Shown here piece by piece: positions 6,877-15,084 of a DNA stretch of 41,006 nt. The notes below the pieces were generated by a model that ran no database searches, had not been told where the DNA came from, and saw only the letters and a list, made by a program, of their open reading frames with translations. Made by a program: the position numbers and the translations under genes. The stretch comes from Deltaproteobacteria bacterium (lineage in GTDB: Bacteria > Myxococcota_A > Polyangia > Polyangiales > B10-G4), in NCBI GenBank assembly GCA_003647065.1, contig QMMC01000007.1, positions 1 through 41,006 on the forward strand. Direction: 5' to 3'. The stretch's first letter is position 1, and each line of letters opens with the position of its first letter.

Positions 6877-6981
6877 GGGCCCGACGCTTGTCGAAAACTT
6901 GGCGCCCCGCGCTCCATCAGGCTTCTCTCATTCGTCGGCGCGTCGCTGACGGGCATTGGGCGAGAAGCGAGGGAGGGCGTC

Positions 6982-7296
6982 ATGGCGAGACGAAGGAGAG
7001 ACAAGCTGCAGCTACGGATGGCCGTTCCCCCCGAAGACTCCCCCACCGATCTCTTGCGACGTCGCGCCAGGAAAGCGTCGAAGCGAGGAGAGCACCGCAA
7101 GGCCGCCCTCGTCTTCCGAGAGCTCATCGCCCACGGCGGTGACGCCAAGACCTGGACCCTCCTCGGCGACAGCCTCCGCCGCGCCCGGCGCCCCGCCGAA
7201 GCCGCGAACGCCCTCAAACAAGCCCTCTACCTGCACCGCCAAGCCGGCGCCCCCCTCCGCGCCCGCACCGTCGCCCGCCTGCTCACCGAGATCTGA
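6982..7296 (+). CDS. Small TPR-like helical protein
   Basis: The product is 104 residues, strongly basic at the N-terminus (MARRRRDKLQLR). It has two helix pairs resembling tetratricopeptide repeats (HRKAALVFRELIAHGGDAKTW and RRPAEAANALKQALYLHRQAG). ATG 6982 is preceded by a GGGAGGG ribosome-binding site at 6971-6977, so this gene appears to use a normal leader, unlike several neighbours. The 105-bp upstream gap shows no recognisable promoter. It is probably a protein-interaction module of unknown partner. Similar short TPR proteins beginning RRRRDKL-like are, to my recollection, common in myxobacteria. Confidence 0.68.
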   Translation: MARRRRDKLQLRMAVPPEDSPTDLLRRRARKASKRGEHRKAALVFRELIAHGGDAKTWTLLGDSLRRARRPAEAANALKQALYLHRQAGAPLRARTVARLLTEI

Positions 7297-7329
7297 CTCG
7301 GCGTCGATCTCGGCCTGACGCGCCGTCCA

Positions 7330-7359
7330 TCGACTGCGCCTGGCCAATCGCGGTAGCCT
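7330..7359 (+). promoter_or_regulatory. Promoter TCGACT-N18-TAGCCT before beta-helix lipoprotein 1
   Basis: TCGACT, 18 bp, TAGCCT, then 6 nt to ATG 7366. The arrangement is nearly identical to that before 9312, consistent with duplication of gene and promoter. Confidence 0.55.
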
Positions 7360-7365
7360 ATCGAC

Positions 7366-9231
7366 ATGCTTCGCCTGAAGCTCAGCCTGACGGTCGCGGC
7401 ATTGTCGCTGACAATCGGTTGCGCAGACGACGTGTCGCCTCCGGCCGACTCCGGTGCGCCGGACAGTGGATCCGTTGATGGAGGTATGGAGGACGCGACT
7501 CTGGGGGCGACACCGGACCCCCCGGCCCTTCCCGTACTCACCCCCTGCCCCGCCGGCTGGGCGAGCGTCGACCTAGGCGACGGGTCGCCGGTCACCTGTG
7601 ACCCCTTCCCGTCGCCCCCCGCCGAAAACTGCGGCCCCGGCGAGGCGCACTTCGTGGGAGAAGAAGGATGCGCCGCGATCGGCTCCGCGTGCCCCACCGA
7701 TGGCTGGCCCGCGGACCTGCCCACGGATCGTCCCGTGCTCTACGTGCGCGCCGACGCCGCCCCGGGAGGCGACGGCACGATGGCAACACCCTTCGTCTCC
7801 CTCAACGATGCGATCGGTGTCGCCGTTTCCGGTACGGTCATCGCCGTCGCCCCGGGGCGATACGTCGGTCGCCACTCGGTGACCAATCTCGGCCTGTCGA
7901 TTCGCGGCGCATGTCTCGAGACGATCCTCGAAAGCGACAGCATCTTGCCGGCGGTCGAGATGCTCAACACCACGAGCGAGTTGCGCAACTTGACCATCGT
8001 CGGCGGTGGGTATGGCCTGGAAGCCGTGGACTCGACGGTCGATCTTTCTTTCGTAGAGATCCTCATGGGCCCGGCGCGGCCGGTTTTCGCCGCCGTGGCG
8101 TTGCTCAATACGACCCTGACCGGTGATTCGGTCGTCATCCGTGACCCGCTGGTCAAGGGACTGAGGGCCGGTCGCGATTCGACGGTAGACCTCCGCCGCA
8201 TCGTCATCGAGGGCGAAATGCAAACCGGTGTGGTCGTCTCCGACGCGACCTTTCGTGGCGACTCGATCGTCATTCGCGGCTTTGGTTCGGCCTCGGGGGA
8301 TGGAGAAGGTGTCTTTGTCGTCGGCACGAGCGAACTCACCCTCACGCAATCGGCCATCGTCGATGGGTTCGGCCAGCCGGTTCTCGCCACCGACGACTTC
8401 ACCGTGACCCTCCGTGACTCGCTGGTCCGCGGTCCCCCGGTGACGACCACGGCCGTGGCAGGGGCCATCGCCGTGATTGGAGCCGGGTCCCTCACCCTCG
8501 AACGGGTTTCGATCTCGCAGCTTCGTAATAACGGGATCGTCGCAGCCGTGGGCACCCGCTTTGCGGCGACCGATGTCGTGATCGTCGAAACCGTCGCCCC
8601 GGTGGATACGGGGGTGGGCTATGGGATCGAGCTTGCCGCCGCAGCGACCGCAACCATGGAGCGCGTCTTCATCGACCGCTCCACCGCCCTCGGCCTCCTC
8701 GTCGATGGTCGAGATACGCTGGTCGACGCGACGGACCTCACCATCGCCAGAACGCGTGGCGATCGAATCGGCACTTTCGGCCGCGGCATTCAGGTGCAGC
8801 GCGGAGGCGTCCTGACGTTGAATCGGGCCGAGCTCCGAGACAACCGCGAGGTCGCCATCGCCGTCGCGAGGTTTCGCTCCTCCCTGACCGCCACGGACCT
8901 TCGCCTGGTCGATACGCGGCAGCGACAGTGTGCCGAAGACGGCGGTGAGTGCGCGGCGGCGGGCATCGGTATCGGCGCCTACGAAGAGGGCGCGGTCTCG
9001 GTCGACCGATTCCTCGTCGCCGGCAACTTCCTCGCGGGCGTGCAGATCGCGACCGACGGCAGCCTCGATCTCTCCAACGGCGTCGTCGAACGAAACCCCG
9101 TCGGCGCCAACATTCAAGTGCCGGGCTACGACGTCACGCGCTTGACTACGAACGTCCTCTACCGAGACAACGGCGCAAACCTCGACTCGGCCGAACTGGT
9201 GGTCCCAGCGCCGGACGTCACCGTCCGCTGA
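7366..9231 (+). CDS. Large beta-helix lipoprotein, paralogue 1
   Basis: The 621-residue product has a lipoprotein signal with lipobox TIGC (Cys19). An acidic/small-residue linker (DSGAPDSGSVDGG) is followed by a Cys-containing module, PCPAGWASVDLGDGSPVTCDPFP ... CGPGEAHFVGEEGCAAIGSACP. The phrase VLYVRADAAPGGDGTMATPF then opens a long right-handed parallel beta-helix (DUF1565-like). It runs to about residue 610 in short turns such as LRNLTIVGGGYGLEAVDSTV. The C-terminus (AGVQIATDGSLDLSNGVVERNPVGANIQV) is shared almost exactly with the next gene. It is probably exposed on the cell surface, but the binding target or enzyme activity is unknown and no catalytic residues are obvious. It is a tandem paralogue of 9312-11180 and related to 19482-21281. 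Confidence 0.85.
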   Translation: MLRLKLSLTVAALSLTIGCADDVSPPADSGAPDSGSVDGGMEDATLGATPDPPALPVLTPCPAGWASVDLGDGSPVTCDPFPSPPAENCGPGEAHFVGEEGCAAIGSACPTDGWPADLPTDRPVLYVRADAAPGGDGTMATPFVSLNDAIGVAVSGTVIAVAPGRYVGRHSVTNLGLSIRGACLETILESDSILPAVEMLNTTSELRNLTIVGGGYGLEAVDSTVDLSFVEILMGPARPVFAAVALLNTTLTGDSVVIRDPLVKGLRAGRDSTVDLRRIVIEGEMQTGVVVSDATFRGDSIVIRGFGSASGDGEGVFVVGTSELTLTQSAIVDGFGQPVLATDDFTVTLRDSLVRGPPVTTTAVAGAIAVIGAGSLTLERVSISQLRNNGIVAAVGTRFAATDVVIVETVAPVDTGVGYGIELAAAATATMERVFIDRSTALGLLVDGRDTLVDATDLTIARTRGDRIGTFGRGIQVQRGGVLTLNRAELRDNREVAIAVARFRSSLTATDLRLVDTRQRQCAEDGGECAAAGIGIGAYEEGAVSVDRFLVAGNFLAGVQIATDGSLDLSNGVVERNPVGANIQVPGYDVTRLTTNVLYRDNGANLDSAELVVPAPDVTVR

Positions 9232-9275
9232 GCGTCCCCGCTTTGGGATAGTGCCCTCGGCGGTGCGGGCGATCG

Positions 9276-9305
9276 TCGACGCCGACCGGCTCGCCGCGGT
9301 AGCCT
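9276..9305 (+). promoter_or_regulatory. Promoter TCGACG-N18-TAGCCT before beta-helix lipoprotein 2
   Basis: Same architecture as the promoter of paralogue 1, with 6 nt between TAGCCT and the start. It fixes the start at GTG 9312 rather than the internal ATG 9327; the predicted signal peptide then has exactly the same length (Cys19) as in paralogue 1. Confidence 0.55.
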
Positions 9306-9311
9306 GTCGCC

Positions 9312-11180
9312 GTGGGGTGTGTGCGCATGAGCGTCGCTGGGGCGGCCCTCTGGCTGATGTTTGGTTGCGCCGACGACATGTTGCCGGCGGTCGACTCGGG
9401 GTCGCCGGACAGCGGCGCGATCGACTCTGGGGTAGTAGAGGACGCGAATCTCGGGACGATGCCGGACCCCCCGCTCCTCCCGGTACTCACTCCCTGTTCT
9501 CCGGGTTGGGTGGCCGTGGATCTGGGCGACGGGTCGCCGGTTACCTGCGACCCGTTTCCTTCGCCCCCCACGGAACCTTGCGGCCCCGGCGAAGCTCAGT
9601 TTCCGGGTGAAGAGGGGTGCGCGGCGATCGGACCCGAGTGCCCCGCTGACGGATGGCCCGCCGAACTGCCGACGGACCGGCCGGTGCTCTACGTGCGCGC
9701 CGACGCCGCCGCCGGAGGCGACGGAACCCTGGCAGCCCCCTTCGTTTCCATCACCGATGCTGTCGACGTCGCCGCGTCCGGTTCGGTCATCGCGGTCGCC
9801 CGTGGGCGATACGTCGGCGCTGTCGACGTGTTTTCCATCGACATCTCGATTCGGGGCGCGTGTCTCGAGACCTTCATCGAGAGTGGCGGCACCGCGGCGG
9901 CGGTCACGATGCGCAGCACGACGAGCGACTTGCGCAACATGAGCCTCGTCGGGCCTTCGAATGGCCTGATCATCTCCGGCGCGACGGTCGACCTCACCTC
10001 CGTGGAGATCGCGCTAGTCGCCACGGACCGCCGCTTCACCGGTGCGACGCTGCGCAACTCGACGCTGACCGGCGAATCGGTGGTGATGCGTGGCCCGATG
10101 CTCAATGCGGTCTTTGCCCACCAGGGCTCGACGATCGGGGTCCGCCGAGCGGTCCTCGAGGGGGCCCGGGAACAGGCCGTCAGCCTCTCGGATTCGATCT
10201 TTCGCGGCGAGTCCTTGGTGATCAATGGCTTTGGTTCGACCTCGGCGGATGGGCAGGGCTTCTACGCCCTCGGCCCGGGCGAAATCACGCTCACGCGGTC
10301 TGCGATCATCAATGGGATCGGTTCTCCGGTGCTGACCGCGGACCCAATCCGCGTGACCTTCCGTAACTCACTGATCCGCGGTCGTCCTACAGCCGAGTTG
10401 ACCCCCGCCGGCGCCCTCGCTGTGATTCGAGGCGGCGTGCTCACCCTGGACCGCGTGTCGATCTCTCGGATGCGAACTAACGCGATCGTGGCCGCGGGGG
10501 CTGCGCGTCTCGAGGCGACCGATGTGTTCATCACCAATACGGTCGGCTCCCTGGACTCGCCCGTCGGGTATGGGATCGAGCTCGCCGAGGCGTCGACGGC
10601 GAGCATGCGCCGCGTCTTCATCGATCGCTCCACCGCGGTGGGCCTCCTCCTCGACAGTCGGGACACGGTGGTCGATGCGACGGATCTCACCATCGTTCAC
10701 ACGCGTGGTGATGGGGGCGGGACCTTCGGCCGCGCCATCCAGGTCCAGCGCGGGGGCGTCCTGACGTTGAATCGGGCCGATCTCCGAGACAACCGAGAGG
10801 TAGCCATCTCCGTCGCGAGGACTAGCTCCTCCCTGACCGCCACGAACCTTCGCCTCGTCGATACGCGGCAGCGCCAGTGCGCCGAAGACGGCACGGAGTG
10901 CGCCGCGGCGGGCATCGGCATCGGCGCCTACGAAGAGGGCGCGGTCTCGGTCGACCGATTCCTCGTCGCCGGCAACTTCCTCGCCGGCGTGCAGGTCGCG
11001 ACCGACGGCAGCCTCGACCTCGCCAACGGCGTGGTCGAACGAAACCCCGTCGGGGCGAACATCCAGGTGCCCGGCTATGACGTCACCCGCTTGACCACGA
11101 ACGTGCTCTACCGAGACAACGGCGCAAACCTCGACTCGGCGGAGTTGACGGTGCCGGCGCCGGACGTCGGGATCCGCTGA
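9312..11180 (+). CDS. Large beta-helix lipoprotein, paralogue 2
   Basis: The 622-residue product starts at GTG. Its domain plan matches paralogue 1 throughout: lipobox MFGC (Cys19), DSGSPDSGAIDSG linker, CSPGW...CDPFP...CGPGEAQF Cys module, VLYVRADAAAGGDGTLAAPF, then the beta-helix. DNA identity is uneven. A 65-bp stretch near the 3' end (10920-10984) matches 8971-9035 exactly and the Cys module is strongly conserved, while the middle turns differ at many positions. This suggests gene conversion at the ends or diversifying pressure on the helix face. A GGGCCC-TT-GGGCCC hairpin follows the stop. Unknown ligand, probably at the cell surface. Confidence 0.85.
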   Translation: MGCVRMSVAGAALWLMFGCADDMLPAVDSGSPDSGAIDSGVVEDANLGTMPDPPLLPVLTPCSPGWVAVDLGDGSPVTCDPFPSPPTEPCGPGEAQFPGEEGCAAIGPECPADGWPAELPTDRPVLYVRADAAAGGDGTLAAPFVSITDAVDVAASGSVIAVARGRYVGAVDVFSIDISIRGACLETFIESGGTAAAVTMRSTTSDLRNMSLVGPSNGLIISGATVDLTSVEIALVATDRRFTGATLRNSTLTGESVVMRGPMLNAVFAHQGSTIGVRRAVLEGAREQAVSLSDSIFRGESLVINGFGSTSADGQGFYALGPGEITLTRSAIINGIGSPVLTADPIRVTFRNSLIRGRPTAELTPAGALAVIRGGVLTLDRVSISRMRTNAIVAAGAARLEATDVFITNTVGSLDSPVGYGIELAEASTASMRRVFIDRSTAVGLLLDSRDTVVDATDLTIVHTRGDGGGTFGRAIQVQRGGVLTLNRADLRDNREVAISVARTSSSLTATNLRLVDTRQRQCAEDGTECAAAGIGIGAYEEGAVSVDRFLVAGNFLAGVQVATDGSLDLANGVVERNPVGANIQVPGYDVTRLTTNVLYRDNGANLDSAELTVPAPDVGIR

Positions 11181-11185
11181 TGGTT

Positions 11186-11199
11186 GGGCCCTTGGGCCC
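11186..11199. terminator. GC-only hairpin after paralogue 2 (weak)
   Basis: GGGCCC-TT-GGGCCC lies 5 nt after the stop. The loop is only 2 nt and there is no T-tract, so it is at best a weak or Rho-assisted end. The rest of 11200-11375 holds nothing I can recognise. Confidence 0.25.
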
Positions 11200-11375
11200 G
11201 AGACACCGTCGCCCGAGTGGAGGGGCGGGCGATGAGCTCCAGGTGTCCCGTGCATGTCGCATGGGTGGCCGAGCGACCGGCCACCGGAGGAGCCGCCGGC
11301 GCCCGTAAATACACCAGAACCTCGGCCCGGCTGGCGGGCACCAATATTGCGCAGCGCGGGGGCGAAGGACCCGCC

Positions 11376-12551
11376 ATGACCCGCACCCACGCTACTCGCC
11401 CCACCGCTTTGGCCGCTCTGCTGGCCCTGCTGGCCCCACTGGCCTTCGGTTGCGCCGCCGACGTGGACAATGCCGACCCCGAGCTCGCCTTCGCCACCGG
11501 GAAGGCCGACTTCGACGAGGCGCGGCCAGTGGCCTACGGAGAATCCATCGGCGGGTCGGTGAGCGGTCACGCATTCAGCCTCTTTTCGCTGTCCGCCGAC
11601 GCTGGGGACCGCTTCGAGCTCCAGGTGAGCCGTACGGCCGGCGACTTCGACCCGCGCTCCGTCATCTACGACTCGGGCTTGAGCCCCATCGCCCACGTCA
11701 CGGGGAGCTTCGAGGCCACCGCCGACGGGAATCGCAAGGCCTTCGAGGCCGGTGACGACGCGGCGCGTCTCTTCGTGGTGGTTCGGGCGGACCGCTACCG
11801 CGGCGCCGGCGACTTCGAGCTGACGGTGACCTGCCTCGGCGGCCCCTGCGCCGGTACCACTCCGGTCGCCGCGACCGAGGCGGAGAGCGTCGCTGGGTGT
11901 ATTGGCCGCGCCCGACTCTGCGCATTTGCTCAGCTCGACACGGTGCCCGCCGGTGACCACCTGGCTGCATCTAACGTCGTCGAGAACTGCCTCGACGCCG
12001 ATCCCGAATGCTCGCCGATGACGTGTGAGGTCTCCTCCGGCGGGGATGTCACGCCGCGCGACCTCTGCGATTCCCTGGCCGAGTCGGTCGCGTTCTACGC
12101 CGGCGAGAACGCGGCCTGCCGTTCCGAATACGAGGGCTGCATGGAGAGCTGCACCTACGCCGAGGGCTACAGCACCTACCTCGACCTCGAAGACGACGAG
12201 TTCGAGTTCTGGATGACCGTCGAAGCCGTCTGCTCAAACAATCCCTTCGGTGCGTCTTGCGACGAGGTCGCCCGGGGCCACGAGAGCTGCGGAGGTGCCG
12301 AGTTCCGGTACGTCGGTGGCACCGAGACCATGAATACCTGCGTCGCCACCTGGCGCGCGACCGATGGGGCCTGGCTGGAGTACGAAGACGACAACCTCGA
12401 CTGCTACTTCGTCTGCGACGAGGTCGACGCCGCCTGCATGACGACCTGTGAAGCGGGACCCGCCGGCGACTTCGCTGACTGCTTCCAGCAGTGCACGACC
12501 GAGCATCCGCTGATCATCGACGGTGACGACTACGCGATGTGTGACTTCTGA
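11376..12551 (+). CDS. Lipoprotein with PPC-like domain and Cys-rich C-terminus
   Basis: The product is 391 residues starting at ATG 11376, before the signal peptide MTRTHATRPTALAALLALL, with a probable lipobox LAFGC (Cys26). Residues about 45-155 (SGHAFSLFSLSADAGDRFELQVSRT to FVVVRADRYRGAGDFELTV) resemble the pre-peptidase C-terminal (PPC) beta-sandwich of secreted proteins. The C-terminal 230 residues carry about 20 cysteines in acidic segments such as CRSEYEGCMESC and CYFVCDEVDAACMTTC, probably disulfide-paired. No catalytic domain is visible. A GAAGGA ribosome-binding site lies 6 nt before the start. Its last 22 bp overlap the end of the convergent PH-domain gene. Function unknown. Confidence 0.78.
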   Translation: MTRTHATRPTALAALLALLAPLAFGCAADVDNADPELAFATGKADFDEARPVAYGESIGGSVSGHAFSLFSLSADAGDRFELQVSRTAGDFDPRSVIYDSGLSPIAHVTGSFEATADGNRKAFEAGDDAARLFVVVRADRYRGAGDFELTVTCLGGPCAGTTPVAATEAESVAGCIGRARLCAFAQLDTVPAGDHLAASNVVENCLDADPECSPMTCEVSSGGDVTPRDLCDSLAESVAFYAGENAACRSEYEGCMESCTYAEGYSTYLDLEDDEFEFWMTVEAVCSNNPFGASCDEVARGHESCGGAEFRYVGGTETMNTCVATWRATDGAWLEYEDDNLDCYFVCDEVDAACMTTCEAGPAGDFADCFQQCTTEHPLIIDGDDYAMCDF

Positions 12552-14062
12552 GGTCGCCCGGGAAAGAGCCGACGGATCGCCGCCCGGGCCTCGTCGACGG
12601 GTACATTGGGCACGGCGACGCGCGCGCCGCCGCCGGCGATGGCGATGAGGGTAGCGACGCCGTGCCATCGGTCGAAGGGTGACTGCACGATGTTGAGGGC
12701 CTGCATGCGTGACGCCGGGGCCACCACCAAGGAGCGGCGGAAGACCCCTCGCCAGACAGCGAGACCCTCGTGGTCATGGGCCCAGGTGAGCGTGCGCAAG
12801 GTGGCGACGCCCCAGATCGCCCCCAAGAGCGCGATTGCGACCGGTGCGGCGAGAGCCCAGAGCCCGACGGACCCGTAGAGCCCAGCCCCGAGGGCGCTGC
12901 CCAGCAACGCGCCCCGGCTCGCGCTGCGCCGCACGATGCGCGGTGAGGTGCGTGTCCAGTGGTACCGGGAGACATCGGCCTCCGGCAGAACCCGCGGTAA
13001 GAGCGCTGTCAGGGACGCACGCGAGGCGATGGGCACGAACACGTCGGTGCCCTGGGCTTCGGCGGTCTTCGCCTCGGCGCCGGCCCCCATGTCGTCGGTC
13101 CGGAGCTCGGCGAGACCGAGGAGGCGGCGCAGGAGTGTCTGGCGTAGGCGTACGACCTGGATGCGCACCCGCGGCAGCGCATGCACGCGTTTGGTGAAGA
13201 GGCCGTAGCTTCGAGAAAAGACTCCTCGGTCTTCGCGGAGAGTGAATCCGTAAAATCGCATCACGTTGAGGGCCGCCGATCCGACCCATCCGGCGAGTAC
13301 AAAGACCGCCACCACCGTAGCGACGAACACCGCGATCGCGAAGGTGCCCTGGCCGGCGATCGGCGCGAAGAGGCGTCGTCCATGCTCCCACGCCTTCACG
13401 AAAAACGAGAGGTCGTCGTCCGGCATCGCCTGCGAGAGGAAGCCGACGAGGCCGGCGAGGATCAGCCCCGCCCGGTTGTCGGTGAGTCCCCGGAGGATGA
13501 GCGCAAAGACACCAACCGAGAGCAGCGCCGGCGCAGTGCTCGCTCCCTCGCCCGCCGCCTCGATCGGCGCGTGGCCCGGGGACACCGCCCCTCCGAGGGA
13601 CCGCAGCGCATCTCGCAGGGCGTCACCCTGCTCCCGAGTGATCACATCGAGCTTGGCCTCGGCCCCCTCGGTTCCCGAGGTTTGGACGGACACCACGACT
13701 ACCCCCAGAAGTCGATGGAGGGGCCCGGCTTCGAAGGAGAGATCTTGTACCCGGGTGACCGGGATGCGCCGCTGCTGTCGGCGGATGAAACCGCTGTCGA
13801 TGGCGAGCTCTCGGGAGGTGAGCCGGTATCGATAGCGCAGCCACTGGACCACCGGCCCCACCAAAGACATCACCGTGACGAGGGCCATCAACCACAGGGT
13901 CGTGACGACACGTTCGAAGGAGTCTGCCGTCACGGCCTGAAATGCGATGATGGCCAGCCAGAACGCCGTGCGCCGGAGACCGGCGAGGAACGCGAAGAAG
14001 ATCGACGCCGGGTGAAGGCGCCCCTCGAGGATCAACGCGGCGTCGTCGGCTTCAGCGTGCAT
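12530..14062 (-). CDS. Bacterial PH-domain membrane protein (YdbT-like)
   Basis: The product is 510 residues, close to the usual length of YdbT-like proteins (about 490). Hydrophobic segments near the N-terminus (about 18-65) are followed by a first bPH2 domain with the signature IPVTRVQDLSFEAGPLHRLLG. More transmembrane segments and a second PH-like unit (VHALPRVRIQVVRLRQTLLRRLLG) follow. A third shorter unit lies near the C-terminus (RMQALNIVQSPFDRWHGVATL). ATG 14062 overlaps the end of the upstream partner by 11 bp, so the genes are coupled. YdbS/YdbT pairs are membrane-linked proteins, implicated in some bacteria in resistance to exported peptides; the role here is not established. The stop lies within the convergent lipoprotein gene. 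Confidence 0.85.
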   Translation of the reverse strand: MHAEADDAALILEGRLHPASIFFAFLAGLRRTAFWLAIIAFQAVTADSFERVVTTLWLMALVTVMSLVGPVVQWLRYRYRLTSRELAIDSGFIRRQQRRIPVTRVQDLSFEAGPLHRLLGVVVVSVQTSGTEGAEAKLDVITREQGDALRDALRSLGGAVSPGHAPIEAAGEGASTAPALLSVGVFALILRGLTDNRAGLILAGLVGFLSQAMPDDDLSFFVKAWEHGRRLFAPIAGQGTFAIAVFVATVVAVFVLAGWVGSAALNVMRFYGFTLREDRGVFSRSYGLFTKRVHALPRVRIQVVRLRQTLLRRLLGLAELRTDDMGAGAEAKTAEAQGTDVFVPIASRASLTALLPRVLPEADVSRYHWTRTSPRIVRRSASRGALLGSALGAGLYGSVGLWALAAPVAIALLGAIWGVATLRTLTWAHDHEGLAVWRGVFRRSLVVAPASRMQALNIVQSPFDRWHGVATLIAIAGGGARVAVPNVPVDEARAAIRRLFPGRPQKSHIA

Positions 14063-14588
14063 CGTCCGCGATGGCGAGGACCTGGCCGCGCATTTCTTCG
14101 GCCCGAGTCGGCGTGAGCCCGGGGATGCGAAACGTCGCGGCGCGTCCTCCCGAGGTGAATACCGAGAGGCTCGCCAGGCCGAAGAGCCGCTCGAGGGGGC
14201 CGCGGTCCACGTCGAGGTGCTGGAGCCGGGTGATGGGGATCGTCTTTTCCCGGTGGACCAGCACGCCATGGCGAACCCTGAGATTCACAGCGTCGATGGT
14301 GAATTCGAGGCGGCGGTAGCGGAGGCGGGTGGTGACGAGGACCCAGGTGATGCGCAGCGCGCCGAGGACCCCCGCGACGCCTACGATGCCGAGGCCGACC
14401 TCGGGGTTGTCCGCCCACAGGAAGAAGAGCCCCTGGAAAGCGATCATGCCGAAGAGAATCAGGGCGCTCACGATGCCCGAGATGCGCCAGTAGGCGACGA
14501 CCGCCGGCTCGGGTTTCTCCATCGCAGGTCGCGGAACGGTCTCAGAATCTTCGGTTTCCGGGGCCGCCATCGGCGCCGAGTCTCGCAC
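14052..14588 (-). CDS. Bacterial PH-domain membrane protein (YdbS-like)
   Basis: The 178-residue product has a hydrophilic N-terminal tail of about 28 residues, two transmembrane helices (about 30-80), then a bPH2 domain with IPITRLQHLDVDRGPLERLFGLASLSVFTSGG, the hallmark of YdbS. GTG 14588 has a GGAG box 7 nt upstream and is chosen over ATG 14570 on that ground. It is the first gene of the YdbS-YdbT pair. Confidence 0.86.
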   Translation of the reverse strand: MRDSAPMAAPETEDSETVPRPAMEKPEPAVVAYWRISGIVSALILFGMIAFQGLFFLWADNPEVGLGIVGVAGVLGALRITWVLVTTRLRYRRLEFTIDAVNLRVRHGVLVHREKTIPITRLQHLDVDRGPLERLFGLASLSVFTSGGRAATFRIPGLTPTRAEEMRGQVLAIADDAR

Positions 14589-14615
14589 GAATGTTCTCCG
14601 AGGAGCGGCCCGTGG

Positions 14616-15041
14616 TCACTCCGTCGGGGGACGAGGACCGCCGTAAGCCGGCACCGGTGGCGGTTCGGCTATCGGCTCACCGGGGTCGGCTTCGTTTTGC
14701 TCGTCGCCTTCGTTCACCGGTGGCGGTGGCTCGGGCGGGGGAGGAGGCCCGCCGTAGGCCGGTACCATCAAATCACGATCCACCGGCGGTGGGTTAGGCT
14801 CCGGGTCGGCCTCGTTCTGCTCATCGCCCTGGTCCGCCGGAGGGCCACCGTAGATCTCGGCCCCGCGCGACTGCACGTCGTCGGCGCAGGCTGAGGCCGA
14901 GAGGATCGCCGCAGCGGCTGCCACGTTGCGCACGCCGCGCAGCAGGCTGGGGGTGCGCGCCCCACAGAACGGGCACGACCTCTCTTCGGATCGCACGTGG
15001 CGATGACAGGCGCGGCATGGGTTCAACACGGGGCCAACCAT
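14616..15041 (-). CDS. Zinc-ribbon plus lipobox protein with Pro-rich repeats
   Basis: The product is 141 residues. The N-terminus has two Cys pairs (CRAC at 9-12 and CPFC at 23-26), a zinc-ribbon-like arrangement. A hydrophobic stretch follows (LLRGVRNVAAAAAILSASAC) that ends in a lipobox-like SASAC with Cys near residue 51. The remainder is a Pro/Gly-rich tail with two copies of GDEQNEADP and of PAYGGP. Similar zinc-ribbon/lipobox proteins are, to my recollection, scattered in Sandaracinus-like genomes. If the lipobox is used, the zinc ribbon would be removed; if not, the protein would be a membrane anchor with a cytoplasmic ribbon. Function unknown. It sits between the YdbS and VWA genes, all on the minus strand. 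Confidence 0.7.
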   Translation of the reverse strand: MVGPVLNPCRACHRHVRSEERSCPFCGARTPSLLRGVRNVAAAAAILSASACADDVQSRGAEIYGGPPADQGDEQNEADPEPNPPPVDRDLMVPAYGGPPPPPEPPPPVNEGDEQNEADPGEPIAEPPPVPAYGGPRPPTE

Positions 15042-15084
15042 AGCAGCATCACGTCACCGCCTGCGACGTACCTGGGCTGGCGCA

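Noticed and set aside
7573-9117. 514-residue minus-strand ORF antisense to beta-helix lipoprotein 1
   Set aside because: It is rich in D, R, G and H, with no signal peptide or motif, and mirrors the codon bias of the opposite strand. The same holds for 10368-11960 and 19590-21665.
7366-11180. Tandem beta-helix genes as a transposable or composite element
   Set aside because: There is no transposase and no terminal inverted repeats; simple gene duplication including the promoter explains the similarity.
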